Source: Ricinus communis | Lineage: Eukaryota > Streptophyta > Magnoliopsida > Malpighiales > Euphorbiaceae | Reading direction: 5' to 3' | NCBI RefSeq assembly: GCF_019578655.1 | Contig: NC_063264.1 | Coordinates: 20,669,688 to 20,733,687, forward strand | DNA: 64,000 bases | In this document: positions 1 through 12,079 of the stretch, one piece after another | How the letters are laid out: every line of letters starts with the position of its first letter | Numbering within the stretch: the first letter of the stretch is position 1 | Notes under the pieces: generated by a model | Database searches by the model: none | What the model was told of the DNA's origin: nothing | The model's input: only the letters and a program-made list of their open reading frames with translations | Program-made: the position numbers and the translations under genes

Positions 1-9
1 AAGCTCGCT

Positions 10-40
10 GCTTACAAAGCGTGACCACACCTTGTTCCAA
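10..40. promoter_or_regulatory. Palindromic CGTG-ACCACG motif upstream of env-like ORF
   Basis: The sequence around 15-35 (aagcgtgaccacaccttg) is a degenerate copy of the motif caaggcgtgaccacgccttg that occurs twice in the LTR of the same element (3243-3262 and near 3301-3322). Here it lies about 145 bp upstream of the env-like ATG. The repeat between LTR and internal region is seen directly; a promoter or regulatory role is inferred. Confidence 0.45.
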
Positions 41-144
41 GCTGTCTTCTGTTTTGTTTTGCAAAACTGCAAAAAAAAAGAAAAAAAAAATACCGAAGAA
101 AAAGAAAGAAACAGTGCGAAGAGTCCCCAACAAGTTGTATTGCT

Positions 145-175
145 TCCCTTTATTTTCTTTTCTTCTTTCGTGCAG
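145..175 (+). promoter_or_regulatory. Candidate 3' splice acceptor before env-like ORF
   Basis: A pyrimidine-rich run ends in the acceptor tgcag at 171-175, five bases before the ATG at 181. Env-like ORFs of Athila-type elements and Bagy-2 are known or proposed to be expressed from spliced subgenomic RNA, and an acceptor here fits that. The second Athila-like element has the same arrangement (ttctttttcag before the ATG at 41207 on the minus strand). The donor would lie outside the window. Confidence 0.5.
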
Positions 176-180
176 CAAAA

Positions 181-1523
181 ATGACTACTCACAAACCGAT
201 CATGGTACGCCTTAAGACCACCGCCCGAAAGAGAACCTCCACTCACCGGCGAAGTAAAGCGAATTCCGGCGACACGACTGCAGCTCCTCAAACAAAACAT
301 AGCGAAGCAGACCAGCCTTTAGACGCGACCGCCGTTCCTCAACCAAATCCTAACAACGCAGATCCACCTACGGAGATGACACCTCGAGAGCCTAACGCTA
401 CAGTCTCGCCCGACATTGGCGAAACCACAATCCCACCCACTGCCGGCACGAGAGTTCGTCCAGAAAAAACAACGGCAGCCGCTCGGAACAGCAGAAAAAT
501 CTCATTTAGGCGAACTCGCCTAGGGAAAGGGAAAGCTGTCCTACCACCATCGGAAGACGAACTGACTGGATTTTTAAAATTCACTACTAAAGCGAGAAAG
601 GACAGGTACGCCGATGTACGAACGCGAGTGATTTACCCAGGTAAGTATGTCGACACCCATTCTCTTGAGACACTGGATATAAAACAGGATTTTGATACAT
701 TGATAGCTAGTATGTGGTGGAAAGCCTTAGTGGTATTAGATACCCCACATTTGTTGAATTGATTAGAGAATTTTACACAACCTTTCAGTTCGAGACACCA
801 GAGAATTTCACATTTGATACTCCTGGGGTTGTGCGATATAGACTCCTAGGCAAAGAATTTAAACAATCCATTACTGAATTCAATTTGGCCCTAGGATTTA
901 TTGACACTGCATTCTCTCTAACCAGTCAATACAAGAGCTCTGCCATAGATTTTGTCGATAATTTTGATCAGTCAAAACTTTGGAAGACCATGTCTTCTGA
1001 CCCAATGCATTACGATCCTAGCAACTCCAAAGGTGGGTATCTTAATAAACCTGAATGGGTTTATATGCAACGATTTTTAGCATTCAGCTTTTCTGGTAGA
1101 AAAGACACAGCCAATATATGTACAAAAGCTTAACTTTATTTTATTTGGTCCATGGTGCATAATAACGCAATCAATTTGGGTTTTTGGTTGGCTTCACAGT
1201 TCAAATTTGTGCTAACTCGTAAAAAGCATTTATGCTTAGGATTTTTAATTACTCATTTGGCTGTTCGCCTTCAATTGCTTGATCTAGATAATACTAACTT
1301 ACATATTGCTTGCGAGATGGAACCATTGGACATCGCCTGCTTGATAAAGATGCACGTGCTTGTGGAGCATAATGGGGCATACTCTTTCCAACGGCCTTCT
1401 TCGCACGGTCAAGGTGATCCTCCAAAATCTAGGAAACGATCTTGCCCAGCAAGTAGTCCTCGCGATGCAGAGGGTTCCAGTGAACTAGATTTTGAAGCTC
1501 GATTGGACAATATGGAACGATAA
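181..1523 (+). pseudogene. Athila env-like / Transposase_32-type ORF, broken
   Basis: The third ORF of an Athila-like element, located between pol and the 3' LTR. The N-terminal ~110 codons are a basic, Ser/Thr/Pro-rich low-complexity segment. From about 560 onward the sequence resembles the 'putative plant transposon protein' domain: an early KFTTKARKDRY segment, then YPTFVELIREFYTTFQFE, then a fold ending in LGFWLASQF and MEPLDIACLIKMHVL. Two lesions are visible. A frameshift near 715-740 moves translation from the 181-762 frame to the 714-1133 frame, and a TAA at 1131 interrupts KA-LYFIWSM, after which the same frame continues to 1523. Without them the ORF would be about 447 codons. The molecular function of this domain is unknown. 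The start is chosen at 181 because it directly follows a splice-acceptor-like tract. Confidence 0.75.
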
Positions 1524-1684
1524 ATTTCAAAGATGGAGAGAAATTTAGACACCTTAATGAAACACTGGGGGTTTCAACCCCCCTGCCCTCCATCACCATA
1601 GAATACTCCACCCAAGTGGCTCGCAAATCAGGGGAGTTTCATATTTCTTTTCATTTCTTTTATGAGCCACTTTCTTTTTGATAC

Positions 1685-1720
1685 ATTGAGGACAATGTAC
1701 AGTTTAGGTGTGGGGGAGGA
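1685..1720 (+). other. First (internal) polypurine-tract box
   Basis: A TTGAGGACAA core followed by TTTAGGTGTGGGGGAGGA, the conserved box of Athila-type elements. It lies 160 bp after the env-like stop and about 1.3 kb before the true 3' PPT, which repeats the same words. The second Athila-like element shows the same two-box layout (38089-38125 and 36669-36700 on the minus strand). Confidence 0.7.
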
Positions 1721-2994
1721 ATATGATAATTACATGATTTCCTTTTCTTTTTGAAAATATTTTTATATGCTTATAATTAGGTATGCTTTAATTCACATGT
1801 TCTAATTCTTCTTTTGCAACCTTGAGTTTTATTTTGATAACTTGGAATACCATGTAAGTTAGAAATACATTTTTGATTTGAATTTCAATGCATGAAAGGG
1901 GATAAGCATGATTAGTGTTTCTTTAAAACTATCTGAAGGTATCTCATTAGTTTATTGATCGAAAAATGCACAAGACTTGATATAAATGTAAACATTCAAG
2001 TGAGCTTTTGAGCCTTAGAGCAGTTCATTATATTTTGCTCTGATTATTTTTTTTTATGAGTGTTATCAAACTAGTATGATTATTCTAGAACTTGCTTCTA
2101 AATTCTTGTTGAGACCATATTTTTGGATTGATGCTTTAATATGATAGGGGCAATTAGGATTAACCTATTCTTAGACTCTTAAAATACCTACCCTGTTGAT
2201 TTCCCTTTTAGTTAGCCACTTTGAGCCTATTTCCCATTTTCCTTTTTTTTATTATTTAACACATGTTGTTTAACCCAAGACCTTTCGTTTGCTATCTCTA
2301 TTTTTCTACCCTTGTCAAGACAAGAAGGGAAGTGTTGCATGGTACAAATGAAACAAAAAAAGAAGAGACAAAAAAAAAGGGTGAGAAAAGAAAGTTGATA
2401 TTTATTCCTTTCATAAAAGAGGATAATTGGAGAAGTATTCATCAAATATATTGAATTGAATTATTACATGTTATTTCTCCAAGATTTTTAGTGCTAATAT
2501 AAAATGTGGGAATAAATCTCAAAGTTTTTGTAGTATGGATGTGGCATAAGTTATCATGCAAGATTCTAATCTTTTTGTCTTGATTATGAAACATCTCAGC
2601 TCTCCCTTTATCACACCCTTTCCTAAGCCCCATTACAACCCTTGTAAAGTCCCTTTGATTTTTGCATCTAATTCATGTGTAGTGGTGGAGACTTGATTCA
2701 TTAGCAAGCTTATGGTAATAACATACTTTGTTTTGATTCCGAGAGTAAATGCACCCTAAACACTTTGAGAGTATTGAGTGAAACCATGTGAGGGTGTTAA
2801 GTCTCGTTGCTTTGATTTTGATGAATTATTGAGATACTTGTTCTTTTTACAAAATTTATCCTATGAATGCTAATCTCTTGATTGTCATTATTATTCAGCT
2901 CATTAATGTATGTTTAATTTATTTGGTATTTGAGGAGATTGAAAGAGATGAAAGGAAGGTTAAAAGGAGAATTGGTATGTTGAATTGAGGTATG
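1721..2994 (+). other. Noncoding 3' region between the two polypurine boxes
   Basis: AT-rich DNA between the internal PPT box and the PPT next to the LTR. Only short open frames without recognisable domains occur. It is a structural part of the Athila-like element, with no gene seen. Confidence 0.6.
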
Positions 2995-3014
2995 CTTGAG
3001 GACAAGCATAAATT

Positions 3015-3029
3015 AGGTGTGGGGGAACT
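3015..3029 (+). other. 3' polypurine tract
   Basis: AGGTGTGGGGGAACT immediately before the LTR start TGATAAGTCAC. It would be the primer site for plus-strand DNA synthesis, preceded by the conserved CTTGAGGACAAGC block. Confidence 0.8.
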
Positions 3030-4478
3030 TGATAAGTCACAAATAGTTATATTTATTGTGTTTAATTTCCTTGCGATTTGGTTGAATAATGTACTTAATT
3101 ATGGAAATTATGTTTATTCTGACTTAGGTGATGAAATATCAAGGATGGAGCAAAATCCAGCCTAAAGACATGTTTTAAGTCATCATTTATCAGAAACCAA
3201 GTCTTTTGGAGGAAGTGCAATCGCATGAAGATCACTTGTCGACAAGGCGTGACCACGCCTTGACCCATAAGCTCATGAAATCATGCGAAGACTCATCACA
3301 ACAAGGTGTGACCACGCCTTGCACCCCATGAGCTGCTAAAAGATGCTAAGGAGAGCTTCGAAATTTTCAGAGTTTTCATTATGGTGGACCTATCCCTAGT
3401 TAATCTCCTCTATTTTTGGAAGTGTTGGATTAATAGAACTTTCTCCCATGTATTTAGGGTTTTAATTTATTTATATCACTTTTAATCTTATCCTTTCTTA
3501 TAGGGATAAGATTAAATAGGAAGCTTATTTCTTTTTTATAAGGATTCTATTAGGGTTTAGGCTTTTACTTCCTATATAAGGACGGCTGGAAGTACCTGAT
3601 ATGGATATTCTTATTCTTCTTCTACTCTCTACAATTCTTGTGAATTCTTACTCCACCATGAGTGGCTAAGTTTTTAGTTTCTAATTCAAGAGTGAATAAA
3701 TTCCAATTGTGATTTTGTGAGGCTTTGTGCTTAACAGAATTCTTCTTTAATTCAAGTATTCTTTATTTCTTGTTCTTATATTATTTATGAATTATTGATA
3801 TTGATTGAACTGACGACTCAACTTTGATATTGATTTTTCTATTGCTAAACTTTGAGTTTGTGATCCGTAATTGTCATGAACGATTGACACAAGTAGGAAG
3901 GAGCTAGCTCATGTGTGTGTGATTACGGCTTATTCGAATTACATAGCTTGCATGATAGGCTCTAGGGAAATAAAGGAACAAAGTTATTTCAATTGCAGTT
4001 ATCTCAATTAAATTAATGTTGGTTTAGTCATTCTCATTATTCTTAATGCTATCATTAAGTTGATATGGAACGCTATCGTGCCCAGTTGACTAATGGTAAG
4101 TTTTGATTTGGATGTTGGGTTCGAGTCAGTTATATTAGGAGAATTACACTTGTTGCGGCTTTTTCGAATAAGTAGACTAAGTACTTGAATAGAAGAATTG
4201 ATATTTTAGCCTATGATCATGATTACAATTGGATGGAATTAGCACTCTTGAATTGGAAATTTGTTAAGATTGATTTTTATTTACTTTAATATTCAGCCTT
4301 CATTATTTTCTGCTTATTTATAATTTTGAATCAAACATTCAAAAACCCCCCTTTTATTTTACTTTAAGAAGCTATTCACATTGGTTCTCTTGGGATTCGA
4401 CCTGGTTTCACTTTTTCTATAAATTAGTTTAAGAAAATCAGTAATTTATTTTGAAGGGCTTCGACAACCCGACCAGCA
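3030..4478 (+). repeat. 3' LTR of Athila-like element A
   Basis: Begins TGATAAGTCAC straight after the PPT and ends near ...CGACCAGCA. The promoter-like half contains a pair of near-perfect palindromes (caaggcgtg-ac-cacgccttg) at 3243-3262 and about 3301-3322. A TATA-like cctatataagg follows at 3571-3581, about 250 bp downstream. No coding capacity. Length is about 1.45 kb, close to the other Athila-like LTRs in the window (1.43-1.47 kb). Confidence 0.75.
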
Positions 4479-6800
4479 TGCACCAATTGCATATGAACAT
4501 GGTATTCGAATTTATTTAAATTTGTCACAAGTACAGGTTTATTCTGCTAGGTTAATCGTTTGATTACGCCCGCCTTTCCTTTTGCGCATTGTTATAGGCA
4601 GTAGTAATCGAGCACACACCAGTCTCCCTATTAAATGTTCTAACGTGATGACCATTTGCCTTCTGCACACAATCCTCCAATACCTCGATGTAATAATCAG
4701 TATATGTACAACCTTCAGTAATTGCATCAATATACTTCATTCGATGCTTATTAAATATGTCAACCAACTTCAAAAACAGTCTATGTATCATAGTCATTAT
4801 AGATATCCCCTGTATAGGTTTTAAAGCATAATTTAAAGACTCGGCATAGTTAGTTGTCATAATATCATGTCGATGGCAGTTATCATATGACAGTGTCCAC
4901 TTCTTCTTTGGTATACTATCAAGCCATATAGTTGGTTCTGGATGTCTAACTTTGATTTTCTTCATCCACCTATTAAATTTTCTCTTTTGATATTCGCGAC
5001 CCATTTTGAAGGTAAAAGTATGATTACAAAAATACCATTCTGATTAATAAAATAGAATATATTAATCCCATTACAGACAATTATAATGGTATTTTATGCA
5101 CTTTCTTTCTCAACAACTTTTTTCATTTCCAGATTCTTGAATTTTGTGTTGTAGTTGCTAGAAATGTGATCTATGCAATATCGATGCAGATTTTCACACC
5201 ACAACTAATGTGACATTGCATGTTATATACCAATATGGCAATCCGAAATGATACAAAAATCATCTCGATTATCACATATATGATATCAAACCATCGTCAT
5301 GAAATACTCCAAGTTATCCTTGCTTTCATTTTTAACAATATTAAAAGCAACTGGTAATATCTTATTATTACCATCTATTGCTCTAGCAGTCAGCAATATG
5401 CTCTTGTATTTTCTAAACAAGAACATATCATTAATATATAACATAGGCTTATAATGCTTGAATCCTTCAATGTAGGGTTTGTATGACCAAAACATCCTCT
5501 TAAACTGTTTGATGCCACAAATCAATTGATTATTATTGCAATACTCCTTATTTCGATGTTTCATACGGACCCCATATTCAAGGTCACTGCAGCGTGCATG
5601 AAGTCATAGAGTTTCTTGTATGACTCATCCTTGTCTCTGAAAGCATTAGCAATAGCCTTTTGCTTTTCTTTCCACACAATTGTTGTTATACTAAATTTTT
5701 TTGCCAAATGTGCTAGTATAGATTTTACCTTGATATTTGGTTGTTTGACCAACATATTCTGAATATACCCTGATATCAGTTATGAGTCAAAATTTATATG
5801 ATGTTGTGATTCAGCAGGGGAACTACATGTGTGTGGGCCATTATATCTAGTAATCTCTCAAAATCCACTTGATTTCTTTATTATTGCACGTAATCTCCAT
5901 GTGCAGCTTTTCGGATGATTACAAATTATTGTCAATGGTATTTTTCTTCATTTCTGAACTTTGAAATTGTCGGCGTATTCTCGTTGAGTATATTTTTTCA
6001 GTTGCCTTAACTGTATCTCTTAATTTAAAGAACATGCTAGTACGAAATTTAGAAGACGGATCCCATAACACACTATCTATATTGATCCATCTCGAGGGAC
6101 AGTCGTTTCTTCTATATTGACGCTTTTAGACCAGTTAGGATACATATGTTTACTCATACTTTCGAAGCTTAGTGAACTTGTACCAATATGGTCATACGAT
6201 ACTTTTGCCATATTGTCATCATCTTTTTCATCCTCATCATAGTAGTTTTCTTCATCGTCCTCATCTACTGTTTTATTTTCATAACTATTATCGTCCTCTT
6301 TCTCATTATTCGCATCACATTGGGTATCAGAATTTTGATTATCATCCGAATCCTCATCTACATCCTCATCCTCATTATCATTCCCATTGTTAGTTAAGCT
6401 CTAACTACAACCGCTCATTTATTCAAATTACGGCATGGAGGCTCAACTGGTTGTATTACTTGTTCTGTAGATCAACCATCATTATATTCGACAAATAACT
6501 CCACAAATTGCAACCTCAGAAATTTATTTATAGTATGATGGATAATTGCAATGTCATCTTCCCCCCAAATTTGACATGTTATAAATATCATATTTTCACC
6601 ATAATTAAAAGTTGGTGCTCTAAATAAAATTTTAGTAATTTTCACATTACGAGTGAGTTGCAAAGTATTTTTTATGTTGTACAGCAATATGATAAAATTT
6701 AGCTCTTCATCAAACGTCATTATTTTCGAATATCCATTAACAAAACACGCACCCATTGGAGTATAAATGATATCACCACCCTAAGAAATAAGCAACGACG
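4479..6800 (-). pseudogene. MuDR/MULE transposase relic
   Basis: A decayed Mutator-like transposase read right to left. The N-terminal MuDR-like part is at 6756-6472 (GDIIYTPMGACFVNG). An acidic Asp/Glu/Asn-rich linker follows around 6395-6170, then a helix-rich segment at 5755-5561. The catalytic core at 5564-5286 contains KPMLYINDMFL and DGNNKILPVAF, then SDCHIGI around 5255. Next comes TTNYAESLNYALKPI (about 4860), and a SWIM finger reads CTCDKF...IPCSYA at the left edge. Lesions include a first catalytic Asp replaced (family DGT, here INDM), SWIM His replaced by Tyr, and several stops and frameshifts. The second catalytic Asp region is kept. The 3' end of the gene was split by Athila element A. 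Terminal inverted repeats were not identified. Confidence 0.85.
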
Positions 6801-9089
6801 GTATAGTAGGCATCATGTGTCATGTAAATTTTTATGAATATAACTATGCTTTAAAATATGCTTCAAATATAAATACCTTCAAACATAACAAACTTTATTA
6901 ATATGAAAATTATTACAAATCCATCATATGGATAGGAATTGATTTTTCTAGTCTTTCCTTATCTTTCTCGAGCAATTCATAATTCACCTTTGACAATATA
7001 GGGTATCATTGATATATTTCGTTTGCCAATAGAATAACTAGATGTCTTCCTTGCTATCCAATTCACACACTCTTTAATAAATTTTTAACAAGTCTTCTAT
7101 AAGTTCATCTACCTTCATAGCTATTCCATAGAGAATTAAGGATACCTTGTTTATTTGGATAACATAAACATGTCTAAGGGCTTTATATTTTTCATTATCT
7201 ATCCTTAAACCTCCTTTCTAAACAATCTCTTGTATACAATAATTTATTTTTATAATATGATTTACCAAACGAGCAATTCATCATTATTGTCCTTAAAATT
7301 CATTTTTATATTTTCTAACATGCTTAATAGTTCTCGCACTTTTCTTCGTTGTTCACTAGTATGTATAACCATAGGAATTCGAGTAAGTCCTAACATAATT
7401 TTTATATCAATAATATAAGTATAATTAATAATATAAAAATAATTAAATAAATAATTAAAAAATTATTGAAAAATCTAAACTAATTATTAATTAATTGCAA
7501 CATATAAAAAACTAATTTTTAAACACAAATTAAACTACTCATCTAATACAAATATTAAAATATCAAATATAACAGCATAATACTAAAAAGCATACCAAGT
7601 AAAATTCATACCTTATATGACGATTTTTTTAGAATTACTAAAGATCTACAAAAATTTTAAATATCATTTATACTTATATAATTTATTATTCAATTATATA
7701 AAATTATTATATAATAACGTACTAACAATTAATAAAAAAATTTCTACACAAATTTTAAATGTCATCATACTTACTCGTCCATAATTTTTTAGTCATTTAT
7801 ATTTAAACGTTATTACAAAAGATAATAATTTTAAATTTAACTGCAAATATTATACATTTTATCGTACAAACAAAATATTTTACTCATTCATGTCCAAATA
7901 TCATTATATAATATTATCAAAAAATTATGTAGTAATAATTATCACTATATAATTTTAATATTATTATACTACAAAAATATTATATACAAATTAATTATCT
8001 ATATTTAAAATAATTTATCATTACTTTATTTTTTAAAAATATAATATTTAAATTATTTTATTTGACTCTAAATATATAATATATGTTATATTATTATTCT
8101 TATTATTAGTTTTATATCGTTACTCTAGTTTTATAAATTTATAATAAAATCTAAAAAAAAATGATTGTATAATATAAATATAATAATACATCGAAATTTA
8201 TTGTTATTCCTACTATAAAAGTACAGTAAAATATAAAAACTTTATACATGACAAATTATATAATACACAGAAAAATAAACATAATAAATAATAAAAAATA
8301 TATGTATGACAAATTTAACTCTAAAAAATCACAAATACAACTTCTTACATTATATGATGATTTCTCGTATAACTTCAATAATACCTACAAAATTAAAAAT
8401 AATATAAGCATATTAATATAATAAAAATTTAAAAACAAAAAATATAAACATTTATAAAAACACTATACTTATAATTATTATCATTTTAAAATTAAGACTG
8501 TAAAAAAATTTCTTCAATTCCACCAAAAGAAAATATTTTTCACCGATTAAAGAAAGAAAGAAAGAAATGAGAAAAAGAAAATTGAAAGAAGTAAAGAAAG
8601 ATGGAAATTAATATACAGAGAATAAAAAAGAAAGAAGAAAAAAGAAAAAAAGAAAGATGGAGAAAAAAAATTGAAAGAAAGAGGAAAATGAGTGATATGA
8701 GTAGTTAGTTGTGACTTATGTGTGTGGAAAATTACGGATTACATTTATTTTCAAATTGTAATTCTTTTTTTAGTTAAATAGATTTAAAGTAGTGTTGCAT
8801 GCATGCATACTAGCTGAACAAAGTACGCCCAAAGTCTGAAGACTGCACACATTGAAAAATAAAAAAAAGGAATCTGGTCCTGTTCGCCTGTAGGACTTGC
8901 AGATAGGTCTGTCCGCCAGTTCTATAGGCGGATAGGACTAAAGTTCTTTTTTCTTTCTTCTTGACTTTCAAAACTACCCTAAAGATGAATTCTTTTTCCA
9001 AAAGAACCTTAACTTAAGATTTTGATATATTTCTACCCTAAAATGATAAAAAGAATTTCAAATGCATTAAATTAAGAAAATGCCCATAA
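6801..9089. other. AT-rich intergenic DNA, possible MULE 5' region
   Basis: Very AT-rich DNA without recognisable coding domains. It includes a purine-rich GAAA-type tract at about 8540-8690 and a small GTCC/CGCC palindromic block at 8870-8945. Part of it may be the MULE 5' flank, but no terminal repeat or promoter could be fixed. Confidence 0.5.
8540..8690 (+). repeat. Purine-rich GAAA low-complexity tract
   Basis: Runs of gaaagaaagaaag and related A/G words with almost no C or T over 150 bp. Low complexity, no coding signal. Confidence 0.7.
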
Positions 9090-10150
9090 ATTTGCGGAGT
9101 CCATATGGCTCAAGCTGGTTCCTACTCAGTTTTGGATCAAGTCTTTGAGAGGCCTTTCGATAGCTAGCTCATGGATAATCTCAAGAACAAACTAAACATT
9201 GAGAATGAAGTAGACTGGAGAATTTTTTTGGCACTGCTTGTTGGATTATTTAGAAGGAGAGGAATTGCTGCTTATTTGATGAGTCTTACTTCCCTCCAAG
9301 AGATCTTTTTGTTACTATTCTATCTAAAGCTTGCTCTTTTAATACCGGACCAGACCGGAATAGGGTTATATATATTCTCATTATGAGAAAGAAGAAGTTA
9401 TTTGAGCGTATCTAGATAGATACTATATTTACATATGGATCTTTCCGTCGTTGCATTCTTAGAAATAGGTGATAGGGTCTTTCTGTCCAAGTGCAGATAA
9501 TCCGTATCTTCACAGACATATCTATTTCACCAAGCCTCTCTTCGAGACAGTGCCTAGATAAACTGCTTCTGCATCATTGGGTCATCAAGTGCACAGGCAT
9601 AACTCCACGGTGGAGAGAATGGTTGGTTGGGACTATCCTCCAATGCAATGGGTAAAGCTTCACACCGGTGGTTCCCTGAGAATACAGTCTGGGAATGCAG
9701 CGGCTGGTGGTATAATTAGGTTTGATAATGGTAATTTGGATAGTGGCTTTACGTGTAATATTGGCATATGCACTATGTTAGTTTCTGAGAGTAGGGGTGT
9801 AATTCATGGCCTAAGGTTAGCTTGGAGTAGAGGATTTCGCAAGATTTAGCTGGCTAGTGATAGTAGAGTTATGGTGGATGTTCTGAGTGGAAAAGCTGAA
9901 GCTCCTCATAGACATTTAGCTCTGTTTCAATAAGCTACTAATATGCTACAATGGGACTGGACGGTTATAGTTCGTCATTCCTACAGGGAGGCTAATCAGT
10001 GTGCTGATTTCCTTGCTAATCTTGGTTTTAGCTATCCTCCTATGAAAATGAACAACCTTCTTCTCCAGGATAAGCTTGGCGTCTCTTTTGCAAGAACTTG
10101 TTTTATGTAATGTCGTGCTAGGCTGATTGGCCTCCTTTTTAATTAAAAAA
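9090..10150 (+). pseudogene. LINE (non-LTR retrotransposon) ORF2 3' end with RNase H domain
   Basis: The C-terminal part of a plant L1-type ORF2. The zf-RVT/linker-like segment reads VDWRIFLALLVGLFRRR (9210-9260). An RNase H (RVT_3) domain follows: WVKLHTGGS (the DG of the usual ...TDGS motif has become TGGS), AAGGIIRFDNG, a run equivalent to LRLAWSRGFRKI, then LASDSRVMVDVL, and the end HSYREANQCADFLANLG near 10010. Stops occur at 9847 and 9931. The catalytic first Asp appears lost (Gly), while the Asp of ASDSR and of CADFLA remain. The element ends around 10140 in a short A-rich run. The 5' part of ORF2 is missing, as usual for LINEs truncated during insertion. Confidence 0.85.
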
Positions 10151-12043
10151 GAAAATGCGAATAGAGGTCCATGCTCCAGAGTGTGAAATAACATTAAATT
10201 TGAATGAGTTAAATATTATAAACTACAATTATATTAGATTAATACTAGTGCGATGCAAGATTAACTAAATATTCTAATTGTAACTGAATTTAAATATTTA
10301 TAGATTATATGATTTAATATTTCAAATATCAAATCTTCATTATAAATAATATAAATATATAATTTTAAACAATTGTAAATAATAAATTATTATCTTTTCT
10401 AATTGCTTATTATTTTCAATAATAAATTCATTCACTAATATACCACTTAATAATCTCTTTTAATTTGCAATTCTAATTGCTTATTTGCTTTATTGATAAT
10501 ATTCTTATATGAATTTAAATAATTATGAATATAAACTAAACATCTTAAAAATATAAATCAAACAAAAAAAGAATTTTCTAGTTTGGTTTGGTTTAGTCTT
10601 TTACTTTTTGTTGATCTTTTCAAATTTTTTGGTTATTTAATATTTAATATTTTTAAGCTTATAATTAAACAATATTCTTTTATTTTACATGTGTGGAAGT
10701 ACTTCATTTTATTTTTAATTTACTAAATTGCATAATCTAATTTAAGAAATTAAAATTTTGTTATATACTAAAAATATTTAATTTATTAATATAAAGTAGG
10801 TTCCATTAACTCATTTTCTTTTCTTAAAACTAAACTATACCAAAATAAGTTCGATGAAATATATGTGAGATAAAATTAACGAGAGATTAAAAGTATGAAT
10901 TAACATAAATGTGATAATTAAAAAAAAAAGTTTCTTTAACTAATAATATAATTATTCTACCATAAGAATAGAAAAAGTTAAAAAAAAAAAATCTAATATG
11001 AAGTGAAAAATTATATATAAAAAAAATAATTTGAAAAGAGGACTATGAAATATATAATCAAAGTATTATATCTTGATATTCAAATATGAAAATGGAAAAA
11101 GTAAAAAAAGATTAATCTAAAGTAAGAATTATAAAGAATTTAAAAATAAAGAAGACTACAAGATAGTTAAAATCAATAATCAAGATATTGTTTACTTAAA
11201 AAAAATATCTAAAATGAAAGTTAAAAGGAAGAATTTAAAAGTGTGAAGGAATATGAATTAATTAAATATCATATTTAAAGTGTTAAAAATGTGTACTTTC
11301 TAAATTGTAGAAAATAAATTAAGATGATTCTCCAAAATTACGAAATAAAACTTAAAATTCTATAGTATCCCATGTATAATAGAAAAAACAATACTACAAC
11401 ATTCTATATATTAACAGAATATATTATATAATAATATGTCATTTACGTCATTTTTCATCTTTCTTATAAAAGTAACACGCAAACGACTGGTTTCGTCTAT
11501 TTCTTTATCTCTTTGTGAATTGTATGTTTGTAATAATAGAGAGAGTTTTCTCAATTCTAATCGACTAGGTATATTATGTCGATTCTTTGGAGTAATATAT
11601 CTAGAAATGTTTGTTGATTTTTTATTAATACTAATTAATACATTCTAAAATAACCTTTATTCGGACATCATTACCTTTAGCTATGAATCTCCTTGAGGTT
11701 TTCATTATTTAACTCTTCTATTTTCTATTTTCCTAAGTGAAGAAGAAAGGAAAAAAAAAAAAAAGAAGTTGCTAACTCAAAATCAAATTTTGAAAGATTT
11801 TATTGCAACTAATATAGTAGTAATAAGTAATAGAAAGATTCTAAATTATATGTAGATTATAAATTTAGATTAAAATCACAGTACATTTTGTATAATACTG
11901 TTATAATAATTAAATTTCTACTTTTTTTTCTTATTTTAATTTAATAATTTAATTGAAGTTACTTTACTTGAACCTGGGGCCTAAGTTTCGAGTTTTTCCG
12001 CCATTGAATCCACTTTATTTCTTTTTTTTTTTCTTTTCTAGCT

Positions 12044-12079
<36 letters not shown>

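Larger units (their letters stand above)
1..4478 (+). mobile_element. Athila-like Ty3/gypsy retrotransposon, 3' portion (element A)
   Basis: The 3' third of an Athila-type element. In order it holds an env-like ORF relic (181-1523), a first polypurine box (1685-1720), about 1.3 kb of noncoding DNA, a second polypurine box (2995-3029) and a 3' LTR (3030-4478). Gag and pol would lie left of the window. The right end abuts the Cys codon of a MULE SWIM finger, so the element inserted into an older transposase relic. The left target duplication is outside the window; the right flank is tgcac. The exact LTR end is uncertain by a few bases because no clean inverted match to TGATAAG is visible there. 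Confidence 0.85.

Noticed and set aside
4110..4140. B-box-like gggttcgagtcag, possible tRNA or SINE promoter
   Set aside because: No A box or tRNA fold at a suitable distance; it is inside the Athila LTR.
6172..6397. Plus-strand His/Tyr-rich and Ile-rich open frames
   Set aside because: They are antisense shadows of the acidic Asp/Glu linker of the MULE transposase.
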